NCBI GenBank assembly: GCA_949357655.1
Contig: CASHTG010000007.1
Coordinates: forward strand, 558,001-622,000
Direction of reading: 5' to 3'
DNA: 64,000 nucleotides
From: Parascedosporium putredinis
Lineage: Eukaryota > Ascomycota > Sordariomycetes > Microascales > Microascaceae
Within the stretch, counting starts at the first letter, position 1, and every line of letters starts with the position of its first letter. The position numbers were made by a program, and so were the translations under genes. Of this stretch, positions 24,027-37,342 are shown piece after piece. A model generated the notes under the pieces. The model made no database searches. It was not told the DNA's origin and saw nothing but the letters and a program-made list of their open reading frames with translations.

Positions 24027-24600
24027 AGGAGCGCTGTGAAAGATAGAAGGGGGAAATGGGAGAAGTTTGGGCGTGGTTGCATGAGGATGAAGGTTTATGA
24101 AATGACGCTTGGCTCGTCCTGTATATAGCATATTTAGTGGCTTTCGATTCTAATTCGAGCCCCCTCCAACAACAACTACAATAACACAAGAGATAAACAA
24201 CACTAAAAATACATCACACAGCGCTTATCTGCGTTTATATATTTCTTGACCTGAGTGAGCAAGCGTAAACATTCTTGAGGTATCTGGCCCATGTTGCACC
24301 TGGTATCTCTACTGCTCACCTCGTTTGCTCCTTCCGGCAGCAAACTGAACAACGCGGGAGTAGACAATAGAGAAGAAGGATACAAACCCTCAAGGCCATA
24401 GGAGGCCAGAAGGTTGGCAATGAGCCCCTCGCTGCACGTAAATGGGTAGCCGAGGTTCCTTAGTCGAAGCTAGTCGGCAGAGCCACATAGACAGAATGTA
24501 TTAAGTAAAATTATCAAACTGATTTGGCGTGCAGTAGTACCATACCCTTCACCTCGAAGCGACCGGGAGCGCCCCATTACATCCGCCCATCATACATTCA
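24027..24600. other. convergent 3' region of AA9 and Yvc1-type genes
   Basis: 574 nt that must hold both 3' UTRs. It is relatively AT-rich with A-rich stretches near 24170-24210 (AACAACACTAAAAATACATC). No gene is seen. Confidence 0.5.
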
Positions 24601-26851
24601 TTACGAGTCTTCGCCATCACCCTCACTACCCTTCTTCACATCATCCTTCTTCTTCCCATTAGCCCCATCCATGCCCTTCTTCAGCTCCGCAATCATCAAC
24701 TTGAGCTCCGCCACTTCGTCCATGAGCTTCCTAACTTCAATGACAGCCGGGTCCGTCTCGACGTTGGCCTTGACGGCCGCGCACCGCTTAGTCCAACCTT
24801 CGGCTTCAAAGTCGATTTGGTCCTCAATCTGCTCCCACTCCTCGACCGTATCGTCGTCGTCTTCGCCGCGGGAACGGTTGCGGCGGATCTCGCCGGCCTT
24901 TCGAGACTCGAAGTAGGCGGCGATGAGGAGGAGGGGCGAGTAGAGAATGGCCATGACAACGTCATTGACGAACTCGTACTGGCGCTTGGGGAGCCACCAG
25001 GAGAAGAGAACGATGACACCAATCTCGACGAGGTTGAAGGGCGCAATGTAAACGTTCTCGTCGGGTGCGCGGACAAACTCCATCGTCTTCTGGGCAAAGA
25101 GGGCCATGTACTCGTCGTCGGCGTTTTCATAGATATCGCTATAGGCAGAGCCGTACAAGGCAATGAGGATGTTGAGGAGAATGACCTAGTGGAGTTAGCC
25201 AAAGAAAGTCCTAAAAAAACTAGACATCTCTTTCGTTTTCCTTTATCTCCGATCACCGAAAGGGGAGTGAGCTTTGCTTACCATGACGATAAATGTGAAT
25301 ACATAGTAGAGTAGGATGCCAAACGGCGGTGCAAACTTTTCGAAGCCATCAAATTCAGGACTCTGCATCACCGAGTTGGCCATGGCCTGGATGATGAACC
25401 AGATCTCGTCCGTCTTCAAATCCTCAGCAAGGTCAAGGCCGATAAAGGCTTGCAGGAAACCCACAACCATGACGGCGAGTAAAGCGAAGAAGATGATGGA
25501 CTCCTTCATCATGACCTTGAGAACGACGAGCATAGCGCCGAAGAAGCGGAAGCTGTCTAGGTACAGCAGCAGGCGGATCCAGAACATGGGGGCGGCGAAG
25601 GCGAGGAAGTTGTAGCTGAGGCTATCGTAGCTGTGGCGGAGCTCGTGGCCGATAGGGTAGCTGAGGCCAATCATGCGACATACAAAAGAGACGGTTAACA
25701 CAGCGTAGAGTACCCCGTTGAAGGCGGACCAGAAACTCAGGATGTGGTAACCGGCCTTCCAGAACTTTGTAAACTCGTCGCAGATGAAGCCTAGGGTGAA
25801 GAGGAAAAGGAGAATTTCGGCAGCGTCGAACTCGCCATTGGGGTTTACGGAGTTGATGGACATGGTGTACAGAGCTAGGTAGATGAAAGAGAAGAGAAGT
25901 CGGGCGATATTCTGATAAACGGGCGCGCGAAGGCGGTCCGGATCGAGATGCACGATATAGCGCTGGTCATCGCGACCCCGGTAGTCCACAAACACTGTGG
26001 GATCATCCTCGTCTTGCACCAGCCAACCTCTCCATAGGTACTGAAGACACTTTTGGTATCCCGAGGAGCAGATTACACGGAGCGCGTGCAGGTCAACGGC
26101 CTTTTCGACGGCGTTCGCAGGCGGCGTCGGCTTGCCGTTGACGAGAATGGAGAACCGATGGAGGAGGACGGTGTGGAGGAGATAGCTCATGTCTTCTTCG
26201 CCCTCGATACTAAACACGGGGTATCCATAGCGTTAGTTTTCCTATTGATAGAGAGATCGCATCCGCCACTCCTTCTTCGCTTCTCTTTCCTGCACAGCCC
26301 AACTCCTCCCAAGGTACGAATTATCCGGGACAAAAACTCACATGGCCTTCGCAATCACCTCGCAAGCAGTAGACCGAACATTGTGTAGAGTGGCATCCCA
26401 CAGCTCCAAGTGAGCCTGCCGCTTGAACCACCGAGAGCACACAAGCAGAGCAAACACAACGCAGGATCGATACTCTTCACCGCCCGCTTCCTTGGCAGCC
26501 AGGACAACCTCCCTTGTGATGACTCGGCTGTGGGCTTGCGTGATAAGGCTTTCTTCGAGCTCGCACGGGACGCATTCTTCAATGAGGTGGCGCAGACGAA
26601 GAGCGATTTTGGTGACCTCGAGCGGCGGAATAGAAGGATTGAGTTCGTGATGCCTGTGGTGGGGAAGCACTGAGGAGAAAGATTTGTTAGTGGCATTGAC
26701 GGGATTTGGAGAGCTTGCGGCAGATGAAGGGAGGACCGATTGGTAACGTACGGTTGCCGCTATCCTCGAAGAACCAGTCGCGAGCCCGATTGTTTTCTCG
26801 AGACAGGCCGAGCAGCCGGCCCAGCGTCATTCGGCTAGTACGCGCAGGCAT
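24601..26851 (-). CDS. yvc1: vacuolar TRP-type calcium channel, Yvc1/TRPY family
   Basis: Yvc1/TRPY1 releases calcium from the vacuole on osmotic and other stimuli. Four exons join in phase with no missing base: 26851-26752, 26669-26342, 26209-25282 and 25185-24601, giving 646 residues, close to the yeast protein. The N-terminal region (exons 1-2) is soluble and helical. Exon 3 holds a run of hydrophobic segments (LLFSFIYLALYTM, AEILLFLFTLGFI, LYAVLTVSFVC, FLAFAAPMFWI, FFALLAVMVVGFL). The last pore helix, YVFTFIVM|VILLNILIALYG, spans the final intron. The cytosolic C-terminus has an acidic GEDDDDTVEEWEQ patch, matching the aspartate cluster linked to calcium activation of yeast TRPY1, and a lysine-rich helical tail. 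Exon 1 is the least certain: it rests on a clean GTACGT donor and phase only. Confidence 0.9.
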
Positions 26852-29800
26852 CTTGAGTAGGAGTGCTTGATAATGTCCGCTGGCCTCTCAGTGCTTTCGC
26901 TACTTCACTAGAAATGCTATTACCCCTCTCACCAAATGGAAATGTAGCTCATATGTCGTCCAGGCCTCAGCGGAAATTAGCGGAGGGAGGAGCGAGGGAG
27001 GAAACAGCCAAGCGGGGTGGACGTGAACACAAGTGTGGCAGGAGGGCCCTTATCCCGGGATTGAAGAAGAAGAAAAAAAAGAGAGGAAAAACCCCTCAGC
27101 CCAAAATCACGAGATAAAGGGCGCGGCAACACTAGGGAAGCAGTGCGCAACTAGTTTACGCCAATGAATATCGTCTCGCAGCTCGGTTGGGCCCGTTTCA
27201 ATGGAAAGGGAGGGCTCAAAACCTTGGAACCAGGCTAAAAATGGCATCAATCTCCCAAGCGATTGACACTATGAAAAGGCCAACCGGACCCGGCTAATGG
27301 ACGGTGCGGAGGCAATTGATGCTTTTCGGCGGCATCACCAGGAGTGGAATGACGTCTGTAGCTTGGTCAATCCTGATCAGAGCTCTCGCTTTCGATGCAA
27401 CTCTGCACCGAACAAGGGGGTGCGGGAGGAGCTACAGGTACCTCTTTATCTAATTTGGCTTGAAAGTTCGCCCTAAAAGCATTAGGGGATACTTTTCGAC
27501 TATCCGGATTCAGCTGCCATGGCCTTGCTGCGCCATCACTAGCCCGGAGCGATTGGGTGGGTCGGGGTCAAGGTGAGTGGTGGTCGATGAGGAAGCACAA
27601 GCACAGGGGAGCACAAGCATGGCTCTAGCACTTTAGCCTCCGTCTTGAAGTTGAGCCATTGATCTAGATCGACGATGGTGCTCTCCCGTGGAACGGAGGG
27701 ACGGTTGTCTTGGGGTCCTCTCCATACACCACCTCTCAACCGCTCGCACTCAGTCGGTGCAGGGAGAATCAGATGCATGATGGGAGCATGTGTATTCATC
27801 AAGCTGGATGGAGGCGGCTCGGAAAGACGACGAGGAAGCAAACCCGGCTCCAATGTGAGGATTAAAGCGTTCCGGGCAAATGGTAGCTCTCGAGGGAGAT
27901 GACCCTTGAATTAATTCAGTGGTGGCACTCACCACCTGCTTGCCGGCTACCAACTTCAAGAACAAGTAAACTTCCACATTCGGACACGAAAAGAGTAGGA
28001 CATCTTGGTCGAGATCTCGTGAGAGTAGAATAAAGGCCAACATCGATTCCCTTTTTCCCATTCTCCTATAATTTTAGTTACCTGCATACCCCGCATCGGT
28101 TGTCTGATAGTCTAGTACTGGAGAGGCTTGAGACTGGTGAGGTTTTTGAAGATCAATACATGTCTGGCAAGTCATGATTGCTCCATGCGATCAAGCTTGC
28201 AGGTAGGTGTGGCACTTATCAGCTTCTCCGGATGGCTTTTTTCTGAGATGCTGATTTCCGGTGTTGATCTCCTGGGCCCAACTCGGTATCGCAAAATGCT
28301 CCGTAGCCCTCATGATAAATGGTCTCTAGCTTGGGCGCGCACGTACATCGTATCTACTGCTTCGTGAAGGCGACCTGCCATCTGGTCGGGACGCATGTGC
28401 GCCACTGTGCGTGAGCAAACAATGCCTTGGGAGTCGTCTCATGGACCCGCGTGATGGCGATGCTTTGTTTGGAAAGAAGGAAGCAAAGACAGGTTTGGTA
28501 AATATTCGTGGGCGAAGGAATGGCTGGCGACACGTTTTCTTCCTAACTTGTAATTTTGTTACTGCTTTCGGTAAAACTTCTATTTCTTTATTTGGCCCAC
28601 TTCCCTTTGGCAGGAAGTGTTCTTCCTGGTTATAAATATGCATCTTAGACTCTGGCCGTTGTCGCGCGGATTACGGATTACAATTGGCGACAGCAAAGAG
28701 TATTTAAGGGTAACGCAAAGTATTGCTTGCTTGCCTGCTTTCCCCGAGGTGGCAGCCTTCCCGGTTGACCCCGTTGGCTGGCCGTGACCACTTGGGGCCA
28801 CAGACGCTTGGATCTATGCCACCACACGAATTTTGCCAGTGGGTGAGGTGTGAGGACCCAAGCCGCGGCTTCCAAAGCCTGCGTCGGTCATCCCGAGACC
28901 TGCGAAGCTAGAGTCAGGACATATCGCACCGATATGCAGTGACGACCGCTGCGCATGCAAGCACACGCAGCTCAGATGCGGGCGCAAATCCTCTTCGCCT
29001 GCGTTGCTCAGGAAAACGACACTGGGCAGAGTGGCTCTAGGTCGGCCAACGCAGCAACAAAGTGGGTTTCCCGCGGCAGCCTCTTTCTGCAGGAGCGCCA
29101 GGCAAATGCATCTCCTGTTGTTGGTGATAGACACCCTCGAAGAAAGTCAGCATGCCTTGGTTGGCCGGGGGCGCTCTGCCAGACTGAAAGGGGCTTTTTG
29201 CTGCTTGTTGGATGGAGCAAGAAAAAAAAAAAAAAAAGTCTAGATGTGGCTTGCGTGCTTCGAGGGGACTACATACTTGTAGCAACCGGCGGCCGCCTCG
29301 CCCAACCTACACTCCCAACCCGAACAAGGGTGCTAGTTCGCTCCAAGATCGATTTTGAGAGAAGGCCCGCTTGAGTACGAGGTGGGAACAAAAGGGAATT
29401 TCAACAAGGGTAGGAGCTGGGTTGGGTCCATTCATTGCTTCCGCCAAGACGGGCGGATGCTGGCGCTGGACTGCCGCAACCGGGGAACGGGACGGCTTTA
29501 GTCTGGCAGCGTTTCCGGTGCTGGGGCGGGTCTCTTTGGAAAGGGTTGTCAGCTCTGGGCTCCCGGTATCTTCCTGCGGTGATGATTTCATCAATCCTTC
29601 TCCCCTGAACGATCTCCCAAGCCCGGCCGACGAAGTGATTGTTCCCGGGTCGGATAGGAGAAAGTAAGGAAAAGAAAAGAGAGAAAATAGACAAGGGAAA
29701 AAGCAAAGTGTAGACTCTCAACACCTCGTCTTTGGGGCTGCCCTTGATGCCCAGGTGAAGCTAATGAGCCAGAGGTCTCCAGATTAGGTATGGGAGACCG

Positions 29801-32800
29801 GAGTACTGCAGGTCCAGGGTTGCGAAGTCTCATCAGAGTCTGAGGTCCATGCTTCCAATACAACTAATAATACTCCGTCCCTTTCTTTGTTGAGTGGGGA
29901 CTTTGGAGGGTGCAGCATTTGTTGAGAGCAACAAGCAGCAGCCCAACCGCATCTTATTGCTAATCTTCCCTCCTCCATCTTGAGCCAAGGAGATGGGGGC
30001 GAAGAGAAGCAAAAATACTTGAAGCGTCGATTTTGGATCAGGCTAGGAAATGAGCTTCCGGAGCCGTTCTGAGCGTTCCTTCAGAGCCCGTTACCACCCT
30101 CGGGAACTAAAATAGCCCAGCTTACTAGGCTGCTCCAATCTTTGTAGCCCGGACGGGAGAAGGATCGATGGCCTTCTTGATCCGGCGCCCAGCTCGCACA
30201 ACGCAATATCGTCTTCCATCATCGTAACTCTAGGCTGTCAAGTAGTCGGCCAATACTAGTAGTCTTTCCCCACACGGCAGACTTCTCTCGTGCTTTTATG
30301 GGTCAAACGTCCGGGGCGTCTGGGGCAGGTGACAAGGCGATGCGCCGAGCGGCCATGTCCATTCTCAACCATTTGATCGTCATTGAACAGTAGAATCGTC
30401 AGCCTTGATGCATAAAAAGGAAAAAAAAAACATCAAGGTAAAGGCTCTAAGGGGTTGTCGAGGAAGGGAAGACGGTAAGAGCAACAAGGAGCGAGTTCCA
30501 TTTGTAGCAAGGCAGCAGCGCTGAGCGGCAAAATTCCTTGAATTTATATGATATCGGGATTCTGCTGGGACCGAGTTTATATTTTTATCCCCGTCAGCCC
30601 CCGTCAACATCCGCCTGTCGAATCAGCCTGTCTCCCTGCCTTCAGTTGATGCTTCCAATCAGGGGTTAAACAGGTTGGTTGAATAATGCAGTCAGGGTCA
30701 GACAATAATAGTTCCTTCGGCCCACTAAGCCGGAAGAGGCCGCCCGAGATCTTGCCTAGTCTGATCCTTGGAATATCGTTCACTACCCATCCTCGAGACG
30801 AGCTACTCTGAATATGATTTTCAACGTGGTGTGCCTGCGCTTCTGAGATGGGGCTAGGCGAGCGACGGCACCGCCTCTCTTCATTCTGCAACGGGAGCTT
30901 GGCTAGTCCGACGACTCAGGTGACTGACTACCTTCGCATACTCCTTTAAGGAACAGCCAGCCTCACGACAAGCATTCGAAGTGGGTTTGCAATTATGCGA
31001 GGGTGAGACAGTGCGGCATGCAAGAGCTGGTGCAAGGATTGCTGAACCAATGCAGTGCGTTTTCGTGATTCCACGTCAATCGAGCCTTCCCTTTACCTGT
31101 GCGTTTGACTTCTTCCACTTTCTTCTCCATCAAGGATCACGGTCTGCCAGGGACGGCCGGGCACTCGGTCAGATTGCCCTGGCTTCCTCGAGTCTCTTCG
31201 CGCTTTTTGATCTGGTTGGTGATTTCAAGAACGGCCACCCATGCGTCAGACGGCGAGCAAGAGGCGGTTCGCGTCAAATTGAACGTAGGGCGTGCACCGC
31301 ATGTGGGGATTTCGGAAGGCTTGATCGATCTTCGAGGGCGGGTCTTGGATCCAGATATGGCAGGCGGGGCTTGGGTTCTGGCCTAGAGTGGCCCGGCGAG
31401 GCAGGCAACAGCACTAGGCAGATATCCTATTCCATTGATCCTGTCAGCTTTGGGGATGGGCCACCTCTTTTATTGTCTCCCCGCGATGGGGGAGCTGATG
31501 TTGCCAATGGGCAGATTTAGCACACACCAAGTTTGAGCTGGTCTCGGTATTATGAACCAAGCTCTTTGGTCGGGTCTTGCGGTTTTCCGCGGGATCGCAG
31601 GCAGCAGAGCACTTGGAGGCGGGTAGCGAGCGGGAGCAGGCGGTAGTGAGCAGGCAGCAAAGCCGCCGCCTCTCGCCGCTGGAAGGCATCCTAGATCAAT
31701 TCGATGCTTCGATGTCAACGGGCCCGACTCTTTACCACAATCTGAAAGCATCTGAAAACGACAACCGACCTAGCTCCATGATCGTGCCTCGCATGCAACT
31801 TGGGTACCCCTGTTCGCGTGTTCACGACCGTGTCCAGGAAGACTGCCCCGTGGTGCACCCCTGGCACGTTGCACAGCTGGCCTAGAACCGTCACAATTGG
31901 TTCCGCCCATCTCAGTGCTCTCTCATTTGGGCCCCTTCCCCACTGAATTTGCCGGGTACCACCCTCAAAAGAGTTCGACATTGACCGACGTGGCTGGCCC
32001 ATCAATTACTGTCCCGGCTCTCACCGCCTCCTGTTGGCCACTCCTACTCCGGTGAGGACGGATTTCATGGACCCATTGATGCCTTGCACTAGCCCACCAC
32101 ACCATGGCTGTCATCCATGCCGCTCCGAGTAGTACAAGAAGACGGGCTCCCTGCCCGACCTTTCGTTCCCTTGGGGCGAGCATCGTCCCTCTCACTCTTT
32201 CTCTCTCTCCCCTCTCTGTCTCTCTCTCTCCTGCTCTCCCTTTTGAATTTTACCCTAACTCCTGCTCGCCGTGGATTTTGTCCCCTCGGCCCGCCTCGAC
32301 GTACCTGTCATACTCAACAAGCGAGCATGACTTGATCCCAGCTGTCGAGCTTGTCTCACGTTTTAACCTCATCTCACCGACTCTGAAAACCTGCGAGTGG
32401 CCTTTCATCTTTCTTCAGGCTCTAGAGAATTCCCGTCCATCTGATTTCGGTATTCATCTGGCCAACAAAGCCGGCAGCCTGCATAGATTTCCTCTCCTTC
32501 ATTTGAACGCCTCTGAGCGACCCGCGCCACCCTTCCGGAGACCTTCGAATTATAGACGCTCGATACCTCTGTCTGAAATACCGTGACGCTCAAGGCCGCC
32601 TCTTTTTTTCTATTTCCTACTCTCCATCTCCCTCGCCTCACAGTAAGTCATCGCCTCATCTTGAGATGATAAATGGTCCTTCTCGATTGAATAAGTTGTT
32701 TTCGTCCTCTCGTTGCACCAAACCTTCATCCCCTCACCTCGTGTTGGAGTAAACCAGACATTGTTCTGATTCCCTGGTGTTTTCCCTTGACCCACGCCCT

Positions 32801-33932
32801 TCCCTACAAATCCTCGATCGTTTCCGTTTTCCTTCGTCTTTGCGTGGTTATCTAGTCGTCTGGTCTGTCAAGATGTCTCCCATCTGGCATGAGCCAAGGG
32901 ATGCCGGGAGTGGGTGTCTCTCAACTTGTCGTCTCGTGATGGCCTGTACCAATTGAAAGATGATCTCGGTCTCCGCCCCGCCCCCACCGCAACCGAACCA
33001 GTCTGACCGACCAACCACGATCTGAGAACCCCCTGGAGAGGTCCGCCTGGCAGGACGGTGCAGCTCGACGTTCGCACCCTGTGCCCGTTAAAGCTGGCCC
33101 GCGTGTTCCTCGCACCTGTAACAATGAGCTTCTTCAAATTCATTCAAGTGTGCGGATAACGAATGTACCATGTACTGGTTGTTCCCTTTCGTTCAACCAC
33201 GCAATGTTGGATCAAAGTGCAATGGGCGCAAGGTGGCTGAGTAGCTCCGATTTTGCCAGTCCTTGACTTCCTCCCCCACCATCACATGGCAGATGGCGTG
33301 GCCTAGGGCGAGGCTCGCTTGATGCTAACATGGGTGCCTTCCCTTTGCCTCTTTTCTAGATGAGGCGGGGGCACCTGCCGAACATTTCCATCCCATGATC
33401 CTTCCCAAAAACGGAAGCACCACTTTGCTGCCCTTTCCCTTTCCCTTCAGCCTCATCTCTTTCAGCCACTTGGATCCACCTAGTTCCTACTGGCCTCCAT
33501 CTCCCCTTCCCATTTCTAGCTGCACCTGTGTGCTCAGCAACCTCAACGTTAGTCCTAATCTATACTTCATCTCCTTGTTGGTCTTTGGCAAGTGCAACTC
33601 AAAAGGAAAGGCTACTGCCCTCGCCCTTTGCCCTTCCCCTCCTCCTTCTGTGAAGGGCTTAGGAACCAAATCATTAGGAAAGAGCGTTTTATGTGTTAGC
33701 ACGTTCATCTCCTATCCAAGCGGAAAACATCATTGATAGTGAGCACTCGCTCTACAACAAACCCCTCCTAACATCGATACCCTTCTCTCTTCTCATAATC
33801 AATAGAGAGATATTTGTTGTTCATCGTTACTTTTCAGCCTATATCTACTATTCCCCTCCAAACCATATCCCCTATACCCATCCGTTTGTTTCGCTAGTTA
33901 ACATATTCCTTCTCCAGAGCTAGCCTGGTGCG
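26852..33932. other. 7.1 kb gene-free region between divergent Yvc1-type and AAA ATPase genes
   Basis: ORFs of 100-180 codons (for example 30981-31520 plus, 27539-27853 minus) have no motif or codon bias. It includes an A15 run (29221-29238, broken only near its start), a CT repeat at about 32190-32250 and CT-rich leader-like DNA at 33400-33900. Splice-like signals CACA|GTAAGT (about 32641) and CTTCTCCAG|AGC (ends 33917) suggest the AAA gene has a spliced 5' leader. The central part (27.1-31.9 kb) may hide a diverged or missed gene, but nothing supports one. Confidence 0.4.
32190..32250. repeat. CT-rich (TCTC)n tract
   Basis: About 60 nt of CTCTCTTT/CTCTCTCC/CTGTCTCTCT units upstream of the AAA ATPase gene. 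It is a likely promoter-associated pyrimidine tract on the plus strand. Confidence 0.6.
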
Positions 33933-36900
33933 ATGGAGCCACAGGAGACTTCTTGTCGGCGAATGGACGCGCCGCCGCCGAAGCCCGAGTCTACGAATGA
34001 GTCCACTATCGTCGGCTCTGAAAAGTCCACGACTAAGAAGCAGGCTGAGGCAGACTCAAAGGTGACGGAGTGCAAAGAGGATACAAAGGACAAGATCAAG
34101 AAGAGCCGCACGAAGAAGAATGGCAAGGCTCTAAAAAGGCAAAGAAGCCCAAGAAGAAGGTCGTCGAGCCCGAATCCTCCGACTCGGACTCTGATTCCGA
34201 TTCTAGCCCCGCCGATAGCGACGACGACAGTGAGATATCTGATTCCGAGTTGGAGAAGGCGACGAAAAAGAAGTCGAAGAGGATATCCCAAAAGCAATCC
34301 GACCGCCACAAGGAGAAGAAGTCCAAGTCAAAGAAGAAGAAGAAGAGAAAGGCCAAGAAGGCGGAGTCATCGGATGACTCTGATTTTGAGTCGAGCGACT
34401 CCGATGCTGCTGATAACGAGGAGGAGGCCGACGAGAGCGCTGAGACGGATGACAGTAACGAAACTGATGAAACGGAGACGTCGAACGATGCTAATGCCCA
34501 GGCAACGAAGCAAAGCCAGCAAGACCTCCAGTCCAAGCTACAACTCAGCCTGCAACAGCAGCTTCAGCAGCTTCAACTTCAACAGCAGCTCCAGCTTCAA
34601 GGACTTGGGCAATATGGTTTCCTCCCCTTCAGCTTGGTCTTCTCGGGGGTGGTCAGGTAGCCAATCCTCTAGCCAATCAAGCTCAGCTTCTCAACCAAGG
34701 ACTGGCTGCGCAGCTCAATGCTCGCGGCAACGCCAGGCCGGCGGGTCGTATGCCCCCTCCTCCCAGCGACGAGAACAATAAGAAGAAGAAGTCGGATAAG
34801 GGAAAGGCTTCTGACAAGGCGGGTAAGAACGGCCGATTGGACTTCAAGCGTGTGGATCAAGTCTGGGACAGCACCATACACAACTATAAACTCCAAGACA
34901 CCACGCAGACATCGCCGGATCCCAAGTACAAGGGTTACATCTTCCACATCCGGCGCACCTTTGACTGGGAGGGCAAATACAAGTCCACCTATGTTGACAT
35001 TAAGAGCAAGGTTCTGCGAGATTGTCTCAAGGATATCATGGGCCACATCAAAGGCATCAGCTTGGTAGAGGAAACCCCCAAGCTCGACCCTAACATCTTG
35101 TTCCTGTACCTCGAGGATATGAGAGCGCACGTTAAGAAACTTAAGAAGCAGAAGCCGACCGGCAAGAACAAGAAGGAGAAGAAGCGAGACAAGAAGAGGA
35201 ACGAAACCAAGCGACAACACCTCAAGACTCTAATAAAGTACCTCGATCACGATTACGCCGAGGTGATGAAGAGGTAAATTCCTAACTCCCTATTTACACA
35301 AGTAGCTCGTGCTGGACGGACATTTTGACTAACTGAATTTAAGTTTATATCCCATGCTGGAGAATGGTCTCATCACGTTCGACTTAATGTGGGCACTGTG
35401 GAAGCCAGGTACGCTAGTCTACACCGCGACCTACGGGTGCCATGATGAGCCCAGAGTGTTCAAGGCAGACATGGCGGAGAAGCATTTCTCAATGGCCCGC
35501 GGCGATTTCTATTGGGTCGAAGGAAAGGTACTCTCAATACAATCTTGAAACCCCTCCAATTTGGATATGATGAGGCTAACCGTTAGTAGTACTTCGAGTA
35601 CGACGGCAAGAAGTACGGCCACGGTAGTATGTCTGTCGACATTGGGGATTTCAAGGTGCCCGGAAGATCACCAGTCTTCCCTGCCCGCTCAACTACCATA
35701 AGAACGAAGCCGAACTCCGAAAGACCCTCATTGAGCGCGGAAAGAAGTTCGTGCAGCTTTCTGGGGTTCATTACAAGAATCACCAAGGCATGGCGTACTT
35801 CAAAAGAAGAAGGCAGTGGTCAAGGTCAATATCAACGGAAGGATCATGGTAGACCCTGCGATCCACCGGCGAATCAACCCCAACTACCCAATTTCTCGAG
35901 TCCGCCCAAGAGACAACGATGCTTCTTCTGGCGAGGAATCCGATGGAGATGACGATAGCTGCTGCTACGAGACGGATAGTGACGATGGTAGCGGGGGCCA
36001 CAGCGATGGATCAAACTCGGAGGATGAGAAGCCAAAGTTCAAGGTCAAGTTCGTGAAGGACAAGAACGGCAACGTGCGCGCCATTCGGGTTCCGCGTGAC
36101 GAGTCTGACGACGACGATGCGGAAGGCCTTGATGCCGTCCAGACAACGAACAAGGAGGGTGCTGGCAAGGCTGACGAAGGCAAGGAAGAAGAGAACAAGG
36201 ATGAGGAGAGTGCCAAGCCGGAAAAGCCTGCTATCCCCGAATTCTCTGACGAGGAGTACCTAATCGCGTCGCCCGTTGTTCTGGGTTTCGCGTTTTCCGA
36301 AAAACTTTGGCTCGAATTCACGGTATCTGGTATTAAGGAAATCCAGTGGAATGACACGGCGTACGACTCTCTCGTACTTGAGCCCAAAACAAAGGACATT
36401 GTCAAGGTATGTACACTGGCCCCTCGGTCCCCGGCTCACTCCTTAACGGATCATCATGAATACTTACACTATACCTTTCCCAGGCTCTCGTTGAATCCCA
36501 CAAATACCATGCCGCTGAAAGCATAGACGATGTGATCCAAGGCAAGGGCAAGGGTCTTGTTGGTAAGCATCGGGTAGACCTCTTGATCAACTGTGTAACT
36601 TTGCTAACCTTGCACGTCAGCTGTCCTCCACGGGCCTCCAGGAACGGGCAAGACGCTTACCGCAGAGGGTATCAGCGAACTCCTCAAATGTCCGCTGTAC
36701 ATGGCCTCTGCTGGTGAACTCGGCACAGACTCGCGATATCTTGAGGCCGAGCTTCAGAAGATTCTCGACATCTGCCACGCTTGGGGAGCCATCCTCCTCC
36801 TTGACGAAGCCGATGTGTTCCTTGAGAAGCGAAACATGCATGACCTGCACCGTAATGCCCTCGTGAGCATCTTCCTTCGTCAGCTGGAATATTTCCAGGG

Positions 36901-37342
36901 CATCCTGTTCTTGACGACCAATCGTGTTGAGGTAAGTAAAAAAGAAAAGCAAGGCTCGTGCAAGGTAACTCGCTAACAATTTCGCTTTGTTCAGACCTTT
37001 GACGACGCCTTCCAATCACGTATCCACATCGCCCTCCGCTACGATTCGCTTGACCAGAAGGCAAAGAAGAAGATTTTCAAGATCTTCATCGAGAGGGTTC
37101 GGGTTCTCGAAAAGGCTGATCTCATGCCATTCACCGAGGAAGACTACACCAACTTGGCCAAGCACGATCTCAACGGTCGCCAGATCAAGAATACGGTCCG
37201 CACGGCTCAGGCACTAGCTGTCAACCGTGGCGAACCTCTTAGCATGAAGCATATTCGCCAGGTGCTCGATGTGTTGACCAGCTTCGATCGCGACCTGAAG
37301 GGAGGAACAGGCTACCAGGAGGCGATGAGAAGTTATTTCTAA
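33933..37342 (+). CDS. AAA ATPase with charged, glutamine-rich N-terminus (fungal DUF7025-AAA type)
   Basis: Six exons: 33933-35273, 35344-35527, 35590-36406, 36484-36562, 36621-36931 and 36995-37342. Four single bases are missing, at about 34133-34137 (A run), 34618-34620 (T run), 35654-35656 and 35802-35805 (A run). With them the frame is continuous at about 1,027 residues. The N-terminal 290 residues are lysine, serine and aspartate rich, with a QLQLSLQQQLQQL-type stretch. A conserved globular domain follows (HIRRTFDWEGKY, FDLMWALWKPG, YFEYDGKKYG), then an acidic insert. The C-terminal AAA domain has Walker A GPPGTGKT, Walker B ILLLDEADVF, sensor FLTTNRVE and SRIHIALRY. This architecture is widespread in filamentous fungi and largely uncharacterised. 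The domain name is from memory of the family. Partner and substrate are unknown. Confidence 0.9.

Noticed and set aside
8137..26851. A biosynthetic or cellulolytic gene cluster formed by SDR, AA9 and neighbours
   Set aside because: The genes are kilobases apart, interrupted by EF-3 and a vacuolar channel, and no synthase, transporter or pathway regulator is adjacent.
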